DNA of 10,664 bases, taken from Planctomycetota bacterium. Lineage in GTDB: Bacteria > Planctomycetota > PLA2 > JAEUHO01. A program made the position numbers and the translations under genes. The stretch is from NCBI GenBank assembly GCA_026647295.1, contig JAPKHB010000098.1, forward strand, positions 1 through 10,664, written 5' to 3'. How positions within the stretch are numbered: the stretch's first letter is position 1; every line of letters begins with the position of its first letter. The notes below the pieces were generated by a model. It made no database searches and was not told the origin of the DNA. It was given only the letters and a program-made list of their open reading frames with translations. Below are positions 6,795 through 10,664 of this stretch, in pieces.

Positions 6795-7427
6795 GTGACC
6801 GCCGAGGCATCCCCGACCCGCCTGCCGAGAGCCCACCGGCGGACGCAGATCGCCCGGGCGGCGCTCGCCCTGATCGGCCGCGAGGGGGTCACGGCCCTCG
6901 GCGCCGCCCGGCTGGCCGCGGAGGTGGGGCTGACCTCCGGGGCGCTGTTCCGGCACTTCGCCTCGATGGAGGAGATCCTCGAAGCCGCCGTCAAGGACGC
7001 GGTCGAGCGCATCCAGGCGACGTTCCCGCCCCCGCACCTCCCCCCCCTGGTCCGGCTCCGGGCCCTGGCCGAGGCGCGGATCACGCTGCTCACCCGAGAG
7101 CCCGGACTCGCCTGGCTCCTGCGCAGCGAGCAGGCCCCGCTGTGCCTGCCGGCGGCGAGCCTCGCCCCGCTCGAGGCCCTCGTCGTCGCCTCGCGCCGCA
7201 CCCTGCGGGCGGCGCTGGTCGAGGCCCAGGCCGCCGGCCTCCTGCGCCGCGACCTCGAACCCGACGTCCTGCTGCTGGTGTTCGTCTCGACCGTCCACGC
7301 CCTGATCGGCCAGCCCGGTCTGCAGGGCGTGCACGGCCGCGGCGGCCCGCCCGCAGGCCGAGCCCTCGACGGGCTCTTCACCCTGCTCGCGCCCCCCGGG
7401 GCGCCTCCTGGAGAACCTCCCCGATGA
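6795..7427 (+). CDS. TetR/AcrR-family transcriptional regulator, probable autorepressor of the operon
   Basis: 210 residues. The N-terminal DNA-binding domain spans about 14-62: QIARAALALIGREGVTALGAARLAAEVGLTSGALFRHFASMEEIL carries the helix-turn-helix (about 35-54) and the F-x-H-F-x-S-M/K-E-E signature of TetR proteins. The C-terminal ligand and dimer domain is helical and hydrophobic, with no assignable ligand. It has a single cysteine (117), so unlike the Fe-S protein NsrR it cannot hold a cluster of its own by a three-cysteine motif. The start is forced: an in-frame stop lies at 6768-6770 and GTG 6795 is the only standard start before the DNA-binding domain. No Shine-Dalgarno precedes it, in line with a leaderless message. 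Its stop overlaps the next gene's ATG (ATGA), so expression of the two is coupled. The C-terminus is a low-complexity Pro/Gly tail. Confidence 0.93.
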   Translation: MTAEASPTRLPRAHRRTQIARAALALIGREGVTALGAARLAAEVGLTSGALFRHFASMEEILEAAVKDAVERIQATFPPPHLPPLVRLRALAEARITLLTREPGLAWLLRSEQAPLCLPAASLAPLEALVVASRRTLRAALVEAQAAGLLRRDLEPDVLLLVFVSTVHALIGQPGLQGVHGRGGPPAGRALDGLFTLLAPPGAPPGEPPR

Positions 7428-8116
7428 CCACGCTCTCGCTCACCCCCTACACCCCGGTCGGCCAGGTGGCCGCCGAGGCCCCCCGCCTCACGCGCGTGTT
7501 CGCGCGCCACGGCATCGACTACTGCTGTGGGGGCGGCATCCCGCTCGCCGAGGCCGCCCGGCGCAAGGGCATCCCGGTCGAGACCCTGATCGACGAACTC
7601 ACGGCCGAGGCCCGCGGCCCCGCGGGCGCGGGCGAGCGCTGGAGCGAGGCCCCGCTGGCCGCGCTGATCGAGCACATCGTCTCGGCCTACCACCGGCCGC
7701 TGGACGAGGAGCTCCCGCGCCTGGAGGCCATGGCCCGCAAGGTGTACCAGGTCCACGGCGCCAAGGACCCCCAGCGCCTCCAGGGCGTGCTGGACACGGT
7801 GCTCGCCCTGCGCGCCGACCTCGAACCGCACATGCTCAAGGAGGAGCGCATCCTCTTCCCCCTGATCCTGCGGGGGCAGGGCGGGATGGCCCACGGCCCC
7901 GTCAGCGTGATGACCTTGGAACACGAGGAGGTCGGAGCGCTCCTCGCCCGGCTGCGCGACCTCACCGACGCGTACACGCCGCCGGAAGGGGCCTGCAACA
8001 CCTGGCGGGCGCTGTGGCACGGACTCGCCGACCTGGAGACCGAACTGCACGAGCACATCCACCTGGAGAACAACATCCTCTTCCCGCGCGCCCTGGGCAC
8101 GCCGCTGCGCGTCTAG
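7424..8116 (+). CDS. ric: Iron-sulfur cluster repair di-iron protein (RIC; ScdA/YtfE type)
   Basis: 230 residues, the usual RIC length. The N-terminal ScdA_N domain (about 5-60) has the hallmark HGIDYCCGGG with Cys34-Cys35. The hemerythrin-like domain supplies all six ligands expected from E. coli YtfE: His84, His136, Glu140, His167, His211 and Glu215, seen in the segments LIEHIVSAYH, EPHMLKEE, LEHEEV and ELHEHIHLENNILFP. RIC proteins repair iron-sulfur clusters damaged by nitric oxide or peroxide, probably by delivering iron, and can handle NO at the di-iron site in the cytosol. The ATG overlaps the tetR stop by four bases; GGAG lies about 10 bases upstream inside tetR. In proteobacteria this gene is usually under NsrR, FNR or similar control; here the partner is a TetR protein. 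A strong hairpin follows. Confidence 0.95.
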   Translation: MTTLSLTPYTPVGQVAAEAPRLTRVFARHGIDYCCGGGIPLAEAARRKGIPVETLIDELTAEARGPAGAGERWSEAPLAALIEHIVSAYHRPLDEELPRLEAMARKVYQVHGAKDPQRLQGVLDTVLALRADLEPHMLKEERILFPLILRGQGGMAHGPVSVMTLEHEEVGALLARLRDLTDAYTPPEGACNTWRALWHGLADLETELHEHIHLENNILFPRALGTPLRV

Positions 8117-8129
8117 CGCCGGCAGCCCC

Positions 8130-8160
8130 CGCCCGGCGGGTCCCAAGGACCCGCCGGGCG
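8130..8160. terminator. Bidirectional hairpin between ric and mscL
   Basis: Perfect 14-bp stem, CGCCCGGCGGGTCC (8130-8143) with GGACCCGCCGGGCG (8147-8160), and a CAA loop. It lies 13 bases after the ric stop and 12 bases from the mscL stop on the other strand. There is no T tract, as is common in very G+C-rich genomes. It shares the 10-mer CGCCCGGCGG with the terminator at 8670-8708. Confidence 0.7.
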
Positions 8161-8172
8161 CGGGCGCGGCCG

Positions 8173-8595
8173 TCAGGACCCGGCCGCCGCGAGGTCCGAG
8201 GTGCAGTGCGGGCAACGCCGGGCCTGCAAGGGCACGTTCAGGCAGCAGTGCGCGCACGCCTTCTCGGTGGGCGCCGGCGGGGGAGCCTCCTGCTTGAGGG
8301 AGTTGAGCGCCTTCACCACGAGGAAGATCGTGAAGGCGACGATCAGGAAGTCGATCACCGCGTTGAGGAAGAGGCCGTAGCGCACGACCACGGCGTCGGT
8401 GCCCTCCGCCCCCTCCTGGAGCGTGAGCCCGAGGTCCTTGAAGTCGACGCCGCCCAGGAGCAAACCGAGCGGGGGCATCACCACGTCGGCGACGGCGGAG
8501 GAGACGATCTTCCCGAACGCGGCTCCCAGGATGATGCCGATCGCCATGTCCATCACGTTGCCGCGCATGGCGAACTTCTTGAATTCCTTCAGCAT
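8173..8595 (-). CDS. mscL: Large-conductance mechanosensitive channel MscL with zinc-ribbon tail
   Basis: 140 residues. The N-terminus [20 protein letters not shown] is the amphipathic S1 helix and start of TM1 of MscL, followed by the pore-lining [24 protein letters not shown], a short periplasmic loop (about 47-70) and TM2 (about 76-97, [21 protein letters not shown]). The pentameric channel opens under membrane tension and releases solutes on hypo-osmotic shock. After TM2 the usual charged helix is replaced by a Pro/Ala linker and a four-cysteine zinc-ribbon, CAHC at 114-117 and CPHC at 128-131, a tail seen on some MscL proteins; its effect on gating is not known to me. The ATG at 8595 is preceded by GGAAAGG and, just upstream, a 7-bp hairpin. 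It is convergent with ric and downstream of the thioester protein gene on the same strand but separated by a strong terminator. Confidence 0.95.
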   Translation of the reverse strand: MLKEFKKFAMRGNVMDMAIGIILGAAFGKIVSSAVADVVMPPLGLLLGGVDFKDLGLTLQEGAEGTDAVVVRYGLFLNAVIDFLIVAFTIFLVVKALNSLKQEAPPPAPTEKACAHCCLNVPLQARRCPHCTSDLAAAGS

Positions 8596-8608
8596 GGCCT
8601 GCCTTTCC

Positions 8609-8627
8609 GGGCGCCCGGGGGGCGCCC
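8609..8627 (-). other. Hairpin in the mscL 5' leader
   Basis: On the minus strand a 7-bp G/C-only stem (8609-8615 with 8621-8627, 5-nt loop) ends 13 bases before the mscL ATG and directly upstream of its ribosome site. It could modulate translation or simply reflect base composition. Confidence 0.3.
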
Positions 8628-8669
8628 CACGCAACCGGGGCGGGGCACTCTGCCAGAAAGCCAAAAGCA

Positions 8670-8708
8670 CCGCGAGCCGCCGGGCGCAGGGCGCCCGGCG
8701 GCTCGCGG
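8670..8708 (-). terminator. Strong intrinsic terminator after the thioester protein gene
   Basis: A perfect 18-bp stem, CCGCGAGCCGCCGGGCGC at 8670-8687 with its complement at 8691-8708, and a 3-nt loop. On the minus strand it is followed by a T-rich run (TGCTTTTGGCTTTCTGG), the only good hairpin-plus-T-tract in the window. A smaller 6-bp stem (8718-8723 with 8728-8733) overlaps the stop codon just before it. Confidence 0.8.
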
Positions 8709-8731
8709 CAGGGTCCGAGGGCGAAAGCGCC

Positions 8732-9751
8732 CTACGGAGCGGGGCAGACGAAGTAGTAGGCCCAGTTGCGGCCCGGGAAGTCCCGGTCGCCGGCCCAGGC
8801 CGTCTCCTCGCCGCCGCCCGAGGGGGGCGGGCACTCGGGCTGGTCGAGCGTGATCAGCATGGTCTGGGCCTCCACCTTGGGGTAGAGGAGCACCGCGACC
8901 TTCTGGCCCGGGCCGGGCACGAAGCCCTCGCCGTTGGCCTCGACCTCGGCGAGCACCGCGGCCACCACGTCCTCGTCCGGGGCGATCCCGGCCCACAGGC
9001 CGCTGTTCGTGCCCAGGTCGTCGAGCAGCAGCCAGAGCACGGCCTGGATCTCGTCGCGGCCCGCGCCCAGGAACGAGTAGTCCCCGTTGAGCAGGTAGTT
9101 GACCAGGTCCAGGTTCTCGCCGCGGTCGACCAAGGCCTGCGCCGAGGGGTCGAGGCTCGAGACCATGAAGGCCTCGACGTTGCAGTCCATCGGGCGGTCC
9201 ATGTCGACGCACCAGCTCGGGTAGGTGCCGTCGTACACGCCGGCGCCCTGGATCTGCGTGCGCGCGAACGCGGGCCCCTCGAGGGTGAGTTCCGAACACG
9301 TGTCCACGCAGTCTTCCGGCAACACGAGCACCGTGTCGCAGGGTTCCGGGTTCCCGCCGCCCCCGTGGACCACGGCGTGGGCGAGCACGACCCAGTCGCC
9401 CCGGGGCAGTTGGGCGCAGGGGATCGCCACGGTGTGGGTGGTCCCACCCGCGGCGGACTTGTAGCGGAAGCGGCCGGGGATCGGGCCGCCCTTGTTGGCC
9501 GGCACGCCCGCGAGGTTCGCGGCGACGTGCAGGTGGATCTCCGAGAGCGTCCAACCCCCGTGCGTCGCGTAGGTGAAGTAGACGACGTTGCCCACCTGGT
9601 GGACGGTGAGGGTGCCGGCGTCGTGGTGCTGGCCGGCCCACAGGGTTGCCTGGCAGAAACGGGCGCCCCCGCCGGCCTCGGCCTGGGGGGCGGCGCCCAG
9701 CGCGAGCGCGAGCGCCAGCGCGGACAGGGCGGGGATGAAGCGTCGAAGCAT
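8732..9751 (-). CDS. Secreted protein with a putative internal Cys-Gln thioester domain
   Basis: 339 residues. A Sec signal peptide (1-26, ending A-E-A before GGG) predicts export. Residues 33-112 form a beta-rich domain with [23 protein letters not shown] and [14 protein letters not shown], a pattern I recall from uncharacterised surface proteins. Residues 165-295 resemble the thioester (TQXA-like) domain of bacterial adhesins: YPSWCVDMD places Cys181 in the usual (Y/W)C-(V/I)-D position, [14 protein letters not shown] follows, and [12 protein letters not shown] offers Gln236 in the Q-x-x-x-W motif. In such domains Cys and Gln form a reactive thioester that can bond covalently to host or surface amines. 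The tail has [19 protein letters not shown], another motif of these secreted proteins. There is no LPXTG, PEP-CTERM or second membrane helix. The ATG is set by the signal peptide and GAGGAGG 8 bases upstream. Confidence 0.75.
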   Translation of the reverse strand: MLRRFIPALSALALALALGAAPQAEAGGGARFCQATLWAGQHHDAGTLTVHQVGNVVYFTYATHGGWTLSEIHLHVAANLAGVPANKGGPIPGRFRYKSAAGGTTHTVAIPCAQLPRGDWVVLAHAVVHGGGGNPEPCDTVLVLPEDCVDTCSELTLEGPAFARTQIQGAGVYDGTYPSWCVDMDRPMDCNVEAFMVSSLDPSAQALVDRGENLDLVNYLLNGDYSFLGAGRDEIQAVLWLLLDDLGTNSGLWAGIAPDEDVVAAVLAEVEANGEGFVPGPGQKVAVLLYPKVEAQTMLITLDQPECPPPSGGGEETAWAGDRDFPGRNWAYYFVCPAP

Positions 9752-9890
9752 CGGCGGGTCCTCCTCGTATGGGTTGGGGCGGAGGCCCGCGAACGTCGTG
9801 CCCAGGACGCTGGGTCGGATCGGAGGCGGGCCGCCCGCAGGCCCGCGTCGATCTTGCGCAACATGCGTCGCGCCGCCAAGGCAGGTCCGG

Positions 9891-9906
9891 GCGCGCCGCG
9901 GCGCGC
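9891..9906. repeat. Perfect G/C palindrome after the HAMP gene
   Basis: GCGCGCCGCGGCGCGC is a perfect 16-bp palindrome just past the HAMP gene stop (9912-9914, minus strand). It could fold into a 6-bp stem with a 4-nt loop and act as a weak terminator. No T tract. The rest of the 160-bp gap to the next gene holds only the GAGGAGG ribosome site. Confidence 0.3.
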
Positions 9907-9911
9907 GCGGG

Positions 9912-10424
9912 TCAGGCGCGCGCGCCGGCCGTTTGGGTCGAATCGGCCACGGCCCGGGGCGCCGGCACGGGCGCCCCCGGCGCCGCGGCCGGGGCCGCGG
10001 CCGGGGCCGCGGCGGACGCACAGCCCAACGCCTCGTTGAGCAGGACGCACAGTTCCTGGAGTTCGTCGTCGCGGCGCAGCGTGAGCGGCCCCGGTTGGGC
10101 GCCGTCGCGCACCTTGCGCAGGTGGGCTTCGATGCGGTGCAGGGGCCCGGCCACGCGGAAGGAGGACCCGATCGCCACGCCGACCACGATGGGCAGGGCG
10201 AGCAGGAGGGCGTGCAGGCTGCGCTTGATCAGCACGGCCGGCCAGGCGTCCAGGAGGGCGGCGGAGTCCACGACGGGCTCGTCGGCCAGCGCCGCCACCT
10301 CGCGGTGGAGCAGGAAGCCCTGGATGGCGATCGCGATGACCGTGCAGCTCAAGACCAGGAGGGTGAAGCGGAGCTGGAAGCGCCGCTTGATCAGCATCTG
10401 CCGGCGCCGGAATCGCTTGGCCAT
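9912..10424 (-). CDS. Stand-alone HAMP-domain membrane protein
   Basis: 170 residues. A very basic N-terminus (MAKRFRRRQMLIKRRFQLRF) precedes TM1 (about 18-39); a short periplasmic segment of about 27 residues leads to TM2 (about 68-88), and then a HAMP domain from about 89 to 134 (SSFRVAGPLHRIEAHLRKVRDG, then LTLRRDDELQELCVLLNEAL). The paired amphipathic helices with the conserved proline after TM2 and the DELQEL segment of helix 2 support HAMP. HAMP domains relay signals from membrane receptors to kinase, cyclase or chemotaxis output domains, but none is attached here: the chain ends in a low-complexity Ala/Pro tail. It may regulate a partner protein through HAMP contacts. The ATG at 10424 is preceded by GAGGTG about 6 bases upstream. 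Upstream of the thioester protein gene on the same strand, 160 bp away. Confidence 0.85.
   Translation of the reverse strand: MAKRFRRRQMLIKRRFQLRFTLLVLSCTVIAIAIQGFLLHREVAALADEPVVDSAALLDAWPAVLIKRSLHALLLALPIVVGVAIGSSFRVAGPLHRIEAHLRKVRDGAQPGPLTLRRDDELQELCVLLNEALGCASAAAPAAAPAAAPGAPVPAPRAVADSTQTAGARA
9982..10012 (-). repeat. 12-bp tandem repeat coding an Ala-Ala-Ala-Pro tail
   Basis: The unit GCCGCGGCCGGG is present about 2.6 times in perfect tandem (9982-9993, 9994-10005, 10006-10012). Being a multiple of three it keeps frame and encodes AAAP repeats in the HAMP protein tail. Copy number could vary by slippage without breaking the gene. Confidence 0.8.
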
Positions 10425-10664
10425 GGTGTCACCTCGGGGGGTCCGGCCGGTCGGGGTCCGGACGGGGAGGACCCGCCCCCCTTCGGCCATCGGCGGGGGC
10501 GGCCTTGAGTCCGGGACGGGCGTTTTCTCCACATTTGTTGGCGGGGTCGCCGGGCGGGGCTCAAGCCCCCCCACCCGAACGTCCGAGAGGGGGCTGGCCC
10601 CTGCCCCCTCCCTGGACACACCCCCCGTGCCCGCTCCCGCCCCGCCTCCCCGCCGCGTCATGAT
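10425..10664. other. Upstream region of the HAMP gene, no gene seen
   Basis: 240 bp to the window end. No frame looks coding. It holds a 9-base direct repeat, GGGGTCCGG, at 10438-10446 and 10453-10461, with inverted GTCCGG/CCGGAC arms in the same place, and one local A/T-rich patch around 10520-10545 that may mark the HAMP gene promoter on the minus strand. No clear -10/-35 pair. Confidence 0.3.

Noticed and set aside
6779..7423. Long plus-strand frame leading in-frame into the RIC gene, suggesting a large fusion protein
   Set aside because: The part before 7424 is a Pro/Arg-rich shadow of the TetR gene. RIC homology starts exactly at the ATG at 7424, which overlaps the tetR stop.
9789..9803. 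Sigma54-like promoter (GGGCACG-N4-TTCGC, minus strand) upstream of the thioester protein gene
   Set aside because: 9 of 11 consensus positions match, and the distance to the ATG (38 bases from the element) is workable. But in DNA this G+C-rich about one such match per 10 kb on both strands is expected by chance, and no enhancer-binding protein gene is nearby.
8399..10039. 546-codon plus-strand open frame opposite mscL and the thioester protein gene
   Set aside because: Low-complexity His/Arg/Gly/Val protein with no domain. The minus strand holds genes with signal peptide, ribosome sites and family motifs.

Overview
A very G+C-rich bacterial segment (roughly three quarters G+C by eye; almost every codon of the real genes ends in G or C). 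Two lipoproteins with lipoboxes, a Sec-type secreted protein, a soluble radical SAM enzyme, an MscL with a zinc-ribbon tail and a stand-alone HAMP protein suggest a free-living diderm, probably an uncultured Planctomycetota-like or Myxococcota-like lineage. There is no rRNA or clade marker, so the taxon is inference only. I see no tRNA, rRNA, CRISPR, transposase or phage gene.

Layout. 1-180 holds the N-terminal piece of a SAM-dependent methyltransferase that breaks off at a GCC run, and its codon use differs from everything after it; this looks like a chimeric or recombination junction. From about 181 comes the 5'-truncated end of a SEC-C zinc-motif protein, then a radical SAM enzyme 4 bp later (+). 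After a 324-bp gap lies a membrane-anchored two-repeat NTF2-like protein (+, 1778-2545). It converges on DoxX and L-serine dehydratase (both -, 2597-4424). A small lipoprotein (+, 4667-5170) converges on a dienelactone hydrolase-type lipoprotein (-, 5181-6044), followed by a four-helix membrane protein (-, 6163-6627).

The best-defined regulatory unit is 6760-8160: a TetR-family gene and a RIC (ScdA/YtfE-type) di-iron iron-sulfur repair gene, overlapping by ATGA. A perfect 9-2-9 palindrome fills the 17-bp spacer between a -35 and a -10 element. The predicted transcription start falls on the TetR GTG codon, so the message is probably leaderless. The operon ends in a 14-bp-stem hairpin shared with the convergent mscL.

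The last part is all on the minus strand: a stand-alone HAMP membrane protein, a secreted protein with a putative Cys-Gln thioester domain and a repeat-like ETAWA/NWAYYF tail, and MscL. An 18-bp-stem terminator separates the last two.

The genes do not form one obvious pathway. The coherent parts are the TetR-RIC nitrosative/oxidative damage-repair operon and a loose set of envelope proteins (lipoproteins, DoxX, MscL, HAMP protein, secreted thioester protein). Nothing here is clearly a new multi-gene system. The most novel-looking items are the TetR control of RIC with its operator-in-spacer leaderless promoter, and the thioester protein.
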